64,000 nt of DNA. It comes from Henckelia pumila. Taxonomy: Eukaryota > Streptophyta > Magnoliopsida > Lamiales > Gesneriaceae. Position 1 is the stretch's first letter. The number at the start of each line of letters is the position of its first letter. The stretch is taken from NCBI RefSeq assembly GCF_033568475.1, contig NC_133120.1:93204151-93268150 (forward strand), written 5' to 3'. The notes below the pieces were generated by a model. The model searched no databases and had not been told where the DNA came from. It was given only the letters and a program-made list of their open reading frames with translations. Position numbers and translations under genes: made by a program. Positions 34,680-46,600 of the stretch are shown in pieces.

Positions 34680-36500
34680 TCTGTAAGGATCTTTGGATAG
34701 TACCTGACATTAAATCAATGCTGAAATCTATCTCTCGAACTGGAGGTAAACCAGGAATTTCATCAGGAAATACATCAGCAAATTCATGCACAACTGGAAT
34801 ATCTGTTACTGCTGGACTGGATTTCAATACATCGATTGCATAAATAAAAAATCCTTCCGTACCTCTCTGCAATAAACGGGTCATAGATAACACAGATATC
34901 AAAGGGATCTTGGCTCGAGAACCCTTACCGTAGAATTTCCATTCAGCTGCCATTTCTGGTCTAAATCTGACCACTTTCTGGAAACAATCTACAGTCGCCC
35001 TGTACTTGGTTAACATGTCTATACCGACAATACAATCGAAATCTGATAATCCAAGTGTTGGAACACGGTCGTTCTTCGGATCGAAAAAGAAAGTGATACC
35101 CGGTGCAGCGGAAGTTTTAAAATTTAATTTTTTGATTTTTTGAAATTTTTGAAATTTCAGTTTTTGATCCGATGCCGCGCTCTTACCATGATTCGTTGGG
35201 TAAGTCGGAAATTGTTGTTTCGAGTCACAAGGAGTTGTGAGCTCACGGCTAGCTGTATCCCTGATAGTGCCTGCAAGAACCAATAGATTTTGGTTAGCGT
35301 ACAGTACGGTCCCTTCATCCATATATCCCGATCGAATCAACAACCATTGGTAAATCGAGAGTCGTTCGAGATTCGATAACTTTGCAATTCATCTTGAAGA
35401 TCAAATAGTGACATCGCATGTGCTACTAGGAAACCAAGTAACCTAAAATACATCATGTACTCTGGCCAGAGATTCGTCACACTAATATCTCCTCAGATTG
35501 CATAGGATATCCACACTCGCAAGTGTGCGGTGAATCCTTGACAACAAAGCATCGACTCCTATATGTGTCGTAACTGTACCCAATCCCGACACCTGATGAC
35601 CCTAATAGAGTCGGTAAACGAGTCAAAGCACAGTACTAGCATATAGAGTCTCAATGATGTTTCAAGTAATAAGGACTAATGGTGTACAATCAAAACCGCG
35701 GACTATATCCACTCGATAAGTGATAACCACTTGGAAAGTCCGAATAGGGTAGTTCGATCATTCATCATATGAATATCCATTTGCATGCTTCGAACATCTC
35801 TATGTTCCATACCAATGAAACGTGGTACTCGGCATCGCAAATGCTAGTCTCAATCTCGAGCGATCCTTATCCTTATTTGTGGATGACTCAATTGACTAGG
35901 AACTGTTTAGAATGTACAGTGAACATAAGATGTGTTTCATGACAGTGATCTCTCTATATTCACTATCTCATCTTACTTTAATATATTCAAGGTCTTTATC
36001 AAAATAACAATAGTATATCATTATATAATAATAAGATAAAGTGAACGCCATTTAAAGAACGTATATTATATTAAACAAAGATTGTTTACAAAAAGACACT
36101 CTCAAAGCCCTTAGCCACAAGTTGGCTAACGGGGCATCAACTCTTTCACCAAGTACTATACAATCTATATCAATCACATTCTCGTCATATTGCAAAGCAC
36201 AATTGCGAATCATTCGAACAGAGATAATACCTTCACCCAAAGGTGAAGAAATAGAAATAACAGTAGGCAATGGCTCAGACAATAAAGAATGCATCAGAAC
36301 AAATTTTTCAGATATGAATGTATGTGATGCACCTGTATCTATCAAAACATAGGCAGGATAACCATAAATAGAGCAGTTACCTGCTATGACATCGTCAGGT
36401 GATGCCTGAGCCTGTTCCTCAGTAAGTGCAAATACTCGAGCCTGTTGTCTAGGAGGTTGAGTAACAGTCTGACTTCCTCCTGCTTTGGTCTGTTGTTGAG
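34680..36500 (-). pseudogene. Gypsy protease region, split by a nested solo LTR
   Basis: The aspartic protease motif LIDTGASHTFISEKF is read at about 36360-36300. Coding runs into IDIDCIVLG and then stops matching at the nested element (36148-35056). After it, from about 35055, the frame resumes with LSDFDCIVGIDMLTKYRATVDC and continues to [15 protein letters not shown] before a frameshift near 34690. Insertion plus duplication is 1098 bp, a multiple of three, so the frame on both sides is the same. The protease is out of frame with gag (1-base shift near 36500). Confidence 0.85.
35056..36148. mobile_element. Solo LTR nested in the gypsy protease region
   Basis: The 1093-bp insert starts TGTTGGAACACGG and ends AACTCTTTCA on the plus strand. 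It is flanked by CCAAG at 35051-35055 and 36149-36153, a perfect 5-bp target duplication. No internal repeats, coding domain or primer site are visible, so it fits a solo LTR better than a TRIM. It does not resemble the LTRs of the copia or gypsy elements here. It must be younger than its host element. Confidence 0.85.
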
Positions 36501-37586
36501 GCTGAATGAGTGCACTGATTGTCTTTCTACCTGAGGTGCTTGTCGAGAAGAACTTGCACCAATAGCTCGTTGGGGACATACTTTGGCATAGTGACCTGGT
36601 TGACGACAAATATTACAATTCCCTAATACACCTATACACTGTTCAATAGCATGTCGTCCCCCACATTTTCCACAAAATACTCCTGACTCACCAGTTCTCT
36701 GACCTGTACCAAACTGTCTCTGTCCACTAGAACTGGAAGAACTACTGCCTGTCCTCTTGAACTGTTTATCTTTTGGCTTGAATCTAGAATCCTTTCTGCC
36801 ACTGCTTCCTCCCTCAAATCTGGGAGATGGTTGCTGAAACTGTGGCGGATTCTGTGGAACTGATGCTGATACAAGCTGTGGGGCTGGCTGTGAAATGAAC
36901 GGTGCTCCTCTTTTTCGCAATAACCCCGCTTCTGCTCCCTTAGTTTTATTCAAGTCGTCAGCAAAAGTATTGTGTCGTCCACTATTCACCAAAGTAAACA
37001 CATCTGGATTGAGGCCATTAATAAACTGATCTGCCATGCCTTCCTCAGTCGCTGCTATATGTGGAGCAAACTTCAAAAGACTTGAAAATTTGGCCACATA
37101 TTCTTCAATATTCAAGTTGCCTTGCCTCAGATTGGCAAATTCAGCACTCTTATCCTTCCTATAGGAGACTGGAAAGAAACGTTGATAGAACTCAGTTTTA
37201 AAGACAGTCCAGGTAATAGTCATACCTCGTTGTTCCAACGCACGTTTTGTCGTAATCCACCAACTTTTGGCAACTTCATGAAGTTGATGTATTACCAATC
37301 TGATACGACGATCATCGGTATAATTAAGTGATTCAAACAGCTGTTCTATATCTTCAATCCAATTTTCACAATCAACTGAGTTTTCTGTTCCTTTCAATTT
37401 TGGCGGTTTGAATGACTGAAATTGCTTCAACAAAGTCTCCATTGGAGTAGCAGTAGGATCCATAGGGTCAGTAGATGTACTACCCTGTGCATTCTGAAAT
37501 TCAACAACTGGCGGTGGTACTACTGCTGGTTCAGCTTGAGGAACCGCTAATGGATATCTAGTGGCCGGTGCTTTATGAGGAGGCAT
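36384..37586 (-). pseudogene. Gypsy gag with two zinc knuckles
   Basis: The frame starts at ATG 37586 (MPPHKAPATRYPLAVP). The retrotransposon gag domain spans about residues 70-230 (FKPPKLKGTENSVDCENWIEDIE, KTEFYQRFFPVSYR, NIEEYVAKFSSLLKFAP). A basic Ser-rich stretch follows, then CGKCGGRHAIEQC and the CCHC knuckle CNICRQPGHYAKVC. Near 36500 a one-base shift leaves the gag frame; beyond it the true coding sequence (QPQQQTKAGGSQ) continues in the protease frame, so the last ~35 residues of the open gag frame are spurious. Confidence 0.9.
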
Positions 37587-37900
37587 ATCTGATTGCCTAA
37601 CAGATTAGTGCATAAACAATATCATATGCAACAATTTATTCCATCCTTCTCAGATAAGCATTCTCATGCATTCTCATGAGAATTCAGGTTCTGACTGAGG
37701 ATAATCTGGAACACAATTGCATATATAGCATGCAGTAGCAATGAAAGCACATCATAATGCAATTACATAATATTGCAATATCAAGCATGCTAGCATATAA
37801 TGCACATAATCAGATACTACATGTCATCTCATGTGATATCAATCAATCAGACAGACTCAATCTACCCCGCTCATCAACTTCTATCTAAATCCAGAAACTT

Positions 37901-37914
37901 ATGCTCTGATACCA
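37901..37914 (-). other. Primer binding site of the gypsy element
   Basis: The minus strand reads TGGTATCAGAGCAT a few bases inside the 5' LTR (which ends at 37920). TGGTATCAGAGC is complementary to the 3' end of plant initiator tRNA-Met, the usual primer for these elements. Confidence 0.9.
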
Positions 37915-37919
37915 CCTGT

Positions 37920-40034
37920 TGTGGGGACCTCGGGTGCTAATCAAATCTTATAGGGCGATTAATAACTAAAAATAGCTAATCTGCACTACCAGACATTTGG
38001 CGACGCATAACCTTACATTTGGCGACGCAAAAACGCGTCGCAAAAAGATCGACAATTTTTTTTTTTTTTAAGGAAGTAGGCGCGGGCGCTCCACCTTAGG
38101 CGCGGGCGCTCCTAAGGCTCGGGCAAAGGCACCCAAGGTGCCTTGGTTAGGCGCGGCCGCGCCTCCTAGCTGGGCGAGCACGCCTAGGACTCGGGTTCCA
38201 CACCAAAATAGCTGGAAAATGAAGATTTTGCCCCTGTTTTGAATCTCAAACATCCTATAACATTACAAACATGAATCATGCTTCAAAATATAAGCATAAT
38301 CATGCATAACCATGAGTTAATCAAGTAACAAAACATGGACTTGATATACAACTCACTAGACGTTACATCCTCTTGTTCTTGACCAACATACATGTCTATA
38401 TGTTCCAAGTACTAAACAAACTCAAGTTCAAGATACAAGTTTGACATAATCTCTACTTCTTATACCCGAAATCACCACTTGCTAATCTCTCTCTCGAGCT
38501 ATTCTTGTCGTTTCTGACCAGCTCCTGCCCCACCTATTGCCATGCACACATACAAAACAAAGCAATAGCCGGATACCTTCGGTAAGAATAAAATCCCAGT
38601 ATAAACAACATAAAGCGCGAGATAATAAACGTGAATGCAATGCATATGGCAAAAGAGGCTATCAAGCTGATATCAATCGAATATAAGTTCTTGGGATCCC
38701 GAGAAAATAAAATCTTCAACAAACACCAACTCACCCAATCGAGGTGATGTCAAATACTTTATTTCCTCTGACTTTGGTGCAACTATAGTGAGTCTTCTGG
38801 CTCTGGAAGTAAGTCTACAATCCGTGCCACTCAACTACAGCCCTCCAAACGTCATATGCACTCTAGGCCTTTCAACCCTCTGTGCTTTTCAGGCTGGAGT
38901 TCACGATGAATGCAACATGTTTTGTATGCATTAAATGCTATAAAACACCTTGAACATTTAATCAAATAAGCAAGCAAAGCAATCAAAACATCTAATCACA
39001 TAAAAATACATAAACAACTAAGTATATGATTAACAAGGGAATACTCGAAACAATAGCTATTTCGAGCATTCTATCCCATCTGGATTAGCTGTCATTTATA
39101 CCTTTTAATAGCACGTCTGAAAGTACTTAAAATCTGCAATTACATGACATGATGAACATATATCAAAATCTGCTCGAAGTCGTTGCAATTTAATCACTCA
39201 AACTACTTCAAACCTCAAGCGTTTTCTATTCCGATTCGAACGTTGAATTCCCGAGTTTCGAACACTTCACACCAAATCTGAAAATGAAGTTTCACAAGCT
39301 CAAAGATCAGCTTATCATTCAATCTCCAGGATAGCCAACTCAACAAAATCGAAAGTGTATCAATTCGGAAATCGACGGCGTAACGGCTAAAAACCGGCAA
39401 TCCAAACAATATCACAAGCAATCCAACAAGCAAGATAACTCATAATATCATCTCAATACCATAAAAATCATCATAATCAGATAGGATAGGGTTCGAATTT
39501 TTCTTGCTAAAATCGTATAAAATCCGAACGACAGTCTTTTTCCGAACCGTCAGCGAATACGTAACCAGCACTAGTTGAAGCACATATATAATCAAAAAGA
39601 AGAACAACCCATCTTCAACATAAAAATAAAGTCTGAGAAAAGTGAATGAAACTTGTACCAAAACGAAGGTCTCGGAGCGGTGATCGCAGATATATATTTA
39701 TCTGAAATTTCTGACAACCGAAACACACAAAATCGAAGCTTTTTAAGAGACAAAAATGGAGTTTTGAGGTTTCAGCCGTTCTTCCTTTTCTTTTCTTTTC
39801 TTTTCTGTTCATTCACGTGTAAATTGGCTGAATAAGGTATAAGTGTAGATAAATATTAGCCAAATTGCAGTTTAGTCCCTGAACTTTTGGCTATTTGCAA
39901 TTCAGTCCCCGGAAAAGCGATTTAATTCAATTTCAATCCTTATTCATTTAAGAATATTAGAATTTAATTCTAAACTCTAAATATTCCCAAATTAAATATT
40001 CTCGAATTAAAATTAAATAATCCCGGGCCTTACA
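37920..40034 (-). repeat. 5' LTR of the gypsy element
   Basis: 2115 bp, about 98 percent identical by eye to the LTR at 29721-31801. The main difference is about 21 extra bases near 38085-38110, a tandem copy of GGCGCGGGCGCTCC-type sequence. Most point differences cluster in the GC-rich first 300 plus-strand bases, which form the U5 side of the minus-strand element. Confidence 0.95.
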
Positions 40035-40408
40035 CTTTGTGTTTATTTTAGGGGACGAAATCCTCTGCTACACTTTGTGCTACAAACCATGCTACACTTT
40101 GCTAAAAACAACCTCGTTTGCACAAATTATTAAAAATTAAATTTATTAAACAATATGGATTAAAATGAGATATATATGATTTATTATTCACAATTAATTC
40201 GATGTTTACTTATAAAAATAAAATTTTATTCATAATCACTCTATATCCTATAGAATTATTTTAATAACTATCTTAGAAATTATATCTGCACAAATCATAT
40301 CATGAAAATAAAAAGTTAAATATTTAACAGATATCAAGTCTACATGCCTACAAGTCGTCAACTCCATGTCGGAATCAGAACAAAGTTGGACTACTAAGCC
40401 ATTGCGGT

Positions 40409-41054
40409 TAGGGGTGTCAAAACTCAATTCAACCCGTCAACCCGACACGACTCAACCCGAAAAATATCAGGTTAGGGTTGGAGGTTTTTGGGTTTGGGTC
40501 GAATCGGGTTGACCCAAAAGCTAACCCGAAAAAATTAGTCGGGTTCGAGTTGGTTCGGGTCAACCCGGGTCGACCCGAAATGACCCAAAACTTTTAATTA
40601 TTATTATTTTTATATAAAATTAATATAGATTTACTACATTTTTATACATTGTATGTTTGAAAAAAAATATTATATATTGATATAATATATTTTCGTCATT
40701 TAATGTTTATTTTGTACAATTTTTATTTTTAAAATATTTTTTTAATTTTTTGTAATAGGTATACTTTAAATTTTCTACAACTAAAAGTTCAAATTTAAAT
40801 TATATATAAGCTTAGATTTTGTTATTATGTGATTAAATTAAATATTATTATTATTATTGTGTGTTTTGAATTTTTATTTAATAATTTGGTTAAAAAAATA
40901 AAAATAAAATTGGGTTGGTTGGGTTAGTCGAGTTCGGATTCGGGTTGGGCATTTTCGTGTTGATTCGGGTTCGGGTCGGGTTGGGTTTGGTTTGAGAAAA
41001 TTTATAAAATTATTATCGTCAACCCGACCCGAACCCACCCAAATTGAAAACCTA
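40409..41054. mobile_element. hAT-like non-autonomous element rich in ACCCG/CGGGT repeats
   Basis: ATTGCGGT at 40401-40408 and ATTGCGGC at 41055-41062 make an 8-bp flanking repeat with one mismatch. The element starts TAGGGGTGTCAAAA, and its other end reads inward TAGGTTTTCAATTT. Both ends are packed with CAACCCG, GACCCG and GGGTTCGGGTCGGG motifs in both orientations around an AT-rich core (40590-40910). There is no coding capacity. TAGGGGTGTCAA ends and 8-bp duplications fit hAT-related MITEs that are common in plants. Confidence 0.65.
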
Positions 41055-41062
41055 ATTGCGGC

Positions 41063-43185
41063 TATTTAGCTAGAAAGAGTCCAGATGTGGTCCAATTAGA
41101 CAGATAGAATCAAGTGGCCCAAATTCGTGTATTTAATTACTTAAATTTGGGCCAGGGTCCAACTAGTTTACACACTACGGGCCTCGACCGAGAAACTGGT
41201 TTACCTTTAAAAATTTATATATATATATATATATATTTTGCTTTAAATCTTTAATACATTAGCAGTAACTATTTTTGATGTGTTATGTGGGTATGTGATT
41301 CAATTTTACTTCTGCATATTTTCTTACATAACTTTGATGTCGTGGGTTTACTAATAATTTACAATTATACATGGTTTTTTTTTAAAAAAAAAATTAAAAA
41401 ACATTTTTTAAAAGTAATAATTAAAATATGTAAACATGTGATCCGTACTTTTGACTTGACTTTTGGATGACCTAATCGGGTATGTAAAGAAATTATGATA
41501 CAACGAGGATTAAAGTCCAAATAATTTTCAATATTCAACTCATAATAGTTTATACTTCTTTATTTCAATGTTTATTTATTTTATGCTCTATGTTATTTAC
41601 TCACGTATCAGACTTGTTATCATCAGAAAAAGACGAATACATGTGGCAATCTCCTCCCACAAAATATTCACACAGTTTTACCCGTAAATCGATGTCGATT
41701 TTCTGCACATCGAATAACTCATGACCAGAAGTTGTAAGAGATTTTTTACGAGGCCATTCAAATGGTTAAGTCGCTATTGATATAAAACTCAAGATAAATG
41801 TAAGTGTGTGTGTTATGAATATCTAAAGTATGGGGTCAATCTCTTATTTATGGACAAACCCTACGACGAGCATTTTCGAATGCAAAGATCTGCTTCTCTT
41901 TTAGATTCAAAACTTTTTTCTTATCAAATATTTTTTCTTTATCCAGAGATATGGTGATATCTTGACAAAGTAATAATGGATTTGATTTGGTATCATTTTT
42001 TTTATCTCTCGTAACTATGTACCTTTTAAGCTCGGTCCTTAGTCCTCAAACCCCAAGCTTCTCCGCTTCTTTACAAAGTACCTCTCTTTTCCAATATCTC
42101 ATGATCGTCTTCTCAAACGACTTCTCTTTCTCCACTACCCCATGTTGGTCCTCGTAAGAGCTTGGGCTTGAACCTTCATTCTCAGCTTCCTCGACACTTT
42201 TTACCATCTGTTCAGCCCGACGTCTCGATCATATTGGGTTTGCGACTCCCACTCCCGACAGATCGATCATCTAATCGCCATCGACCAATTAGGTCATCGA
42301 TTCGTCGGCCCCAACTCGGGATACTAGTCAGTTCTTACTCGGGTCAAAACTCAGAATACTACAAAAATATCAAGCATCAAAATTAATCAACCATACATCT
42401 CACAAGTTACAACATACAAAAATAGGTGGAAACCAACTAACCAAGTGTAGTAAAAAGATAGGAAAAATTGAACTTCATCTTTTTAATTTATCAAATGTTG
42501 GGAAGTCGAGGGATAGTTTCAAAATTCATTTTTTTCTTTCAGAAATAATTGAATTTATAAATTACGAAGAAGTGAGTAATGTTTAAAAACAAAAGAGAGA
42601 AATTGAAAAACCAAAGAGGTCGTGTTTGATCAATAAATAATTTTGATATCAATCTTTTTACCAGTATTATTTTTTGTAAAAGCTGAATCAGCGTCTCATT
42701 ATTGTTTTAAAGCCAAAGATACAAAATAAATTATTTTTAGTTTATTGGAAACACTTATACCGAATATACGCAAATATTTAAATCTGAAATTATTTCAAAA
42801 TTTATATTCACAAATTATTTAAATTTATTTTAAAGTATTTTTAAATTAGATAAAAAAATCCCAACCAAATCAGGCCAAGAACAAATCTCCAATTTCAAAA
42901 CATTACAATTTCCCAAAAAACAAAAAGTTCAAAACATCACCAATTTGTCATTTTACGACATTATCCCTTTGCTTCCGCTCGAAAAACATAGATATTCAAA
43001 CCCTTTTTCGTCTTTCTAAATTATAACCCAACCTCCTCAAAACCACGGAGTTCCAAAAATCTCCATCTCCTAATCCACACCGTTCGTTACACGGCAATCG
43101 ACGGTGAAAACACCGCTATATATGTGTTTAATTTTTTTTTTAATCCCGAAAATATACGTACACATATACATACAGAATCCGGGCC
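41063..43185. other. Intergenic upstream of the kinase gene
   Basis: No gene is visible. A TA run lies at 41217-41235. The stretch from about 41770 to 42400 has higher GC and the feel of decayed LTR sequence (GGGGTCAATCTCTTATTTATGG, then repeated ACTCGGG), but I found no ends or target duplications. Confidence 0.4.
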
Positions 43186-43604
43186 CCGTCTCCGAGAGCA
43201 AAATTGTGTGTGTTTTTCCTCTCTCTAAAATCGACGAAATTCGATCGCTTCTTCTTTCTACAGATCCCTAATTTTTTTCATAACTATCGGGAAAATCTGG
43301 GCGATCGGTGAGTTTTTTCAGCTCAATCACTCTCCAAAGATTGTTCGATCATCACTTGTTACTGCAATCGAATCACTATTTTTGGTTAGTGTGTTTCCCT
43401 ATTTTTATGCCTTATTTTTTATTGATTGCATCACTGTTATTGGTGTTCGACACCGATTTTAGTTCGCAAACACAGTGATTCTGAATTTTTTTATACCTGT
43501 GTTTGGATGACGGGCAAATGCGTGTGTATCTATGTATTCCTTTTAACTTGATAAATTTATGGGAATTTTTAGGGTAAAAAGGTATGAGAATTGGAGGATG
43601 AACG
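43186..43604 (+). promoter_or_regulatory. Leader region of the MUT9-like kinase gene
   Basis: A CT-rich stretch (TTTTTCCTCTCTCTAAAATC) at about 43214-43233 looks like the start of a plant leader. GGGCGATCG|GTGAGT near 43308 and TTTTTAG|GG near 43571 could bound a leader intron, common in this gene family. Two short upstream ATGs (43584 and 43598) precede the chosen start; the second opens an 8-codon frame (including its stop) overlapping the main one. Confidence 0.45.
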
Positions 43605-46600
43605 ATGCCGGTGCTGCGTAGTGGAGTGCGCAGAGGCCGGAGAGGGAAGCAGCAACAGCAGCAGCCACCACATAACGACATCAATCAAAATCCAGACAAA
43701 GATATCATCCCAGTTGTTGAGGAGAACGCGGCTATTGCAACAAGAACAAGGAGAAGAAGAGCAGAAGCAGCTGCAGCCGTCGCGGTTGCTGAGCCCGTGG
43801 ATGACAAAGTAGTTGCCGCTGTAGCAGCTGTCGAGGTTAGGGAGGTCGAGGAGCAGGGAGAAAGGGTTTTGGAACAACCAGAAAGGATAGAGGAGGTGGG
43901 GGAAAAGCTGATGGACGATTACGGAAGTGGCGGGAAGAGCCCTGACAAAGGGAATGCCGGCGATGACGAGTTAGCCGCAACACCTATCCCAGAAAGGGTG
44001 AGACTTTATGTACATATATTATAAAAATTATATTTTTATGATTTTTTTGTATTAAGTTTTGGTTTCATGATCTATTGGTGAGCTTGTATCTGAAGCTTGA
44101 AGCTTTTCCATCTTGATTGTGGAAAGCGGGATCTCAGATTTGTTTGTGAACGTATTTGAGTTTAGATTTGTGTTTTGATAGATAAGCATTTCTTTTTGGA
44201 TATTTGTTTGCATGTTGTGCGTAAGTGGGAGGTAATTTATATACTGTAAGAAAGAAGATGGAAGCAATACTTTTAACTAACGTCTCTTTGATTATGGCAG
44301 TGACTGAATCACTTGTTCTGTCAGCTTAGATTATTGTATAATATTGCTGGTGTGAGACTACATGTTGGAGTTGAACTTTGTCCTTGTTTACTTCTCATAC
44401 TTTGGGGCTGGGATTTTTTGGTGAACACTTGTCCGATGCAATTAGATTTATACGTCTTTTGAATATCTTCAGGCATCTTTTCCCTTGAACATTTCCCACT
44501 TTCCACTTGTCCATTGTCCGTAAGTAAACTTTGATCACCAAAGCCATGTATTTTCCTTATTTAGTTAAATTTGCTCACTCAAACCTATCTGGGTACTTGG
44601 ATTTCATGTAGATCGTAAACTGAAGAAAAATATCCCACCTGTCCTAATTGAGTAATTATGTTCTTATATTTTTGTTATTTTCTTTTCTAGCTGTCGAATG
44701 CATGATTGTGATTGTGCTTTATGCTTAGCTTGTCAGAATTTGAGTTATGCTGTCATCTTGAAGTTGTGAATGTCCTAGGGGTTTTATCGCATACAATCCT
44801 TTGAAATTATATTTTTCTGGTCTTGTAGGGCCATCGAGATTAAAAAAAGAATGCTCGGACGTATTAGTTAGACTATATATTGAAGAACTGAGTGTGTAAA
44901 AGATATTATGTTGTATGCAGTTGAAGTTTACAAGTGAAATAGCAGCGGAATCTAATCAACCTTGATTTGCATTGTTGGGTGCTTATTATGATATAAGATA
45001 CCCAATTTTGTTAATTAATTTAACTCCAACGTTGTGTGCTACAGGTTCAGGTTGGTGGTTCACCAATGTACAGAACTGAGAGGAAGCTTGGTAAGGGAGG
45101 TTTCGGACAAGTATATGTCGGCCGCCGTGTTTCTGGCGGTTCCATCAGTGAAAGAACGGGCCCTGGAGCTACAGAGGTATACATTCTGCTTTGACCAAAG
45201 TCAAACATTTTCATGATCTTCCTTTTTATATTTACGTATCTGTGCTTGCATTCACCAGGTGGCCCTAAAATTTGAACATCGTAATAGTAAAGGGTGTAAT
45301 TATGGCCCTCCTTATGAATGGCAAGTGTACAAGTAAGTAATGTACTGTGATGCTTTGGGTGCTAGTTGTTGATGCTATGGATGTTTTACTTTGAAATTAT
45401 ATTGTGCTCAGTACTCTGGGTGGAAGTCACGGTGTTCCACGAGTGCACTTCAAGGGTCGACAAGGTGACTATTATGTGATGGTATGTTGGTCACTGATTT
45501 TATCCAGTTTGCTTTGTTTATAAAAATTTTTCCTCGCCCCTTTTGATTTATGATTGTTCCATTGATCAGTTGGAGACTTCATTTGCAGGTCATGGATATG
45601 CTTGGACCAAGTTTGTGGGATGTGTGGAATAATAACTCCCACACGTGAGTGGATCATCTCTAAGATACAAGTTTTTGTCAGTGATTGGTAATTTACCATT
45701 GCTTGATTACCCTTTTATGTTGTCAAATTCAGGATGTCTGTTGAAATGGTCGCATGCATTGCTATAGAAGCACTATCTATATTGGAGAAAATGCACTCGA
45801 GAGGGTGAGATTTCTTCATCGCTTTATGGAAGTATTTTTACTGAACGTTTCTATGTTTCCCTTGACTCTACTCATGTGTGTGAATCTCTGCGTAAGCTTC
45901 CTCGAAGCTTTATGGAATTCTTTTATTGCTATATTTCCCTGGATTCTATTCATGCGTGTGAATCTCTGCATGAACCAATTTCTTTTCCTGATCTCAGAAT
46001 GAAAATAGCTAGCAGGAGCAGAAACTCATTGGCATGTCTGATATTTCAAGTTTCAAATTAATAAGAAAAACATTGAAAACTCCTTTTGCTTTACAGTATT
46101 ATTGGCCTTCATCAAATGTCAGTGGGAGATGTTTAGACTCTAGTTAAGTTTTTCTATGTAGTGACTAGTGCAATTGATGTCTTTTATTTGAGCACAGCTG
46201 TTTGTTTGATGCCTAATACTTTTTGGAATTCAAAGAAAAAAAAAAAGAAAGACAAACATAACTGGGTGAAGTTTTTCATGCGTGAATAAGTTAGGATTTT
46301 GATCTATGTTAATCCCGATGAATTTCTTACATCTGTGAACCGCTAGATGAGATGAAGTTGCTTTGTTGGTGCTATAAGAATATAACTTTTGATGGTTATT
46401 TCTGTTGATATTATAGATTTGAGGAATACGTTTGGTGACTTGCCTAATATTTAAACATTTGCAGGTATGTCCATGGGGATGTGAAGCCTGAGAACTTTTT
46501 GCTTGGGCCTCCAGGGACCAGTGATGAGAAAAAATTGTACCTGGTTGATCTTGGTTTAGGTACTTTATATTTGTGTCTTGGTTCATCATATAATTTAGCA

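Larger units (their letters stand above)
29721..40034 (-). mobile_element. Ty3-gypsy chromovirus (Tekay/Del type), defective, with nested solo LTR
   Basis: The element is 10.3 kb, with LTRs of 2081 bp (29721-31801) and 2115 bp (37920-40034) that differ by roughly 2 percent by eye. It is flanked by a perfect 5-bp duplication CTTTG (29716-29720 and 40035-40039). It reads on the minus strand: gag, protease, reverse transcriptase, RNase H, integrase, chromodomain-like tail. That order and the C-terminal VKVQWSRHGTEEATWE motif point to the Tekay/Del chromoviruses. Lesions include three frameshifts, at least three stops, a changed integrase catalytic Asp and a 1.09-kb solo LTR inserted in the protease region. 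Confidence 0.95.

Noticed and set aside
34666-35343. A 225-codon frame as an independent gene
   Set aside because: It is a chimera of nested solo-LTR sequence and gypsy protease-to-RT linker.
36052-36148. C-terminal extension of the gypsy protease frame
   Set aside because: These codons come from the nested LTR, not from the gypsy element.
42000-42400. A possible LTR or coding fragment with repeated ACTCGGG motifs
   Set aside because: No ends, target duplication or domain could be found; left as intergenic.
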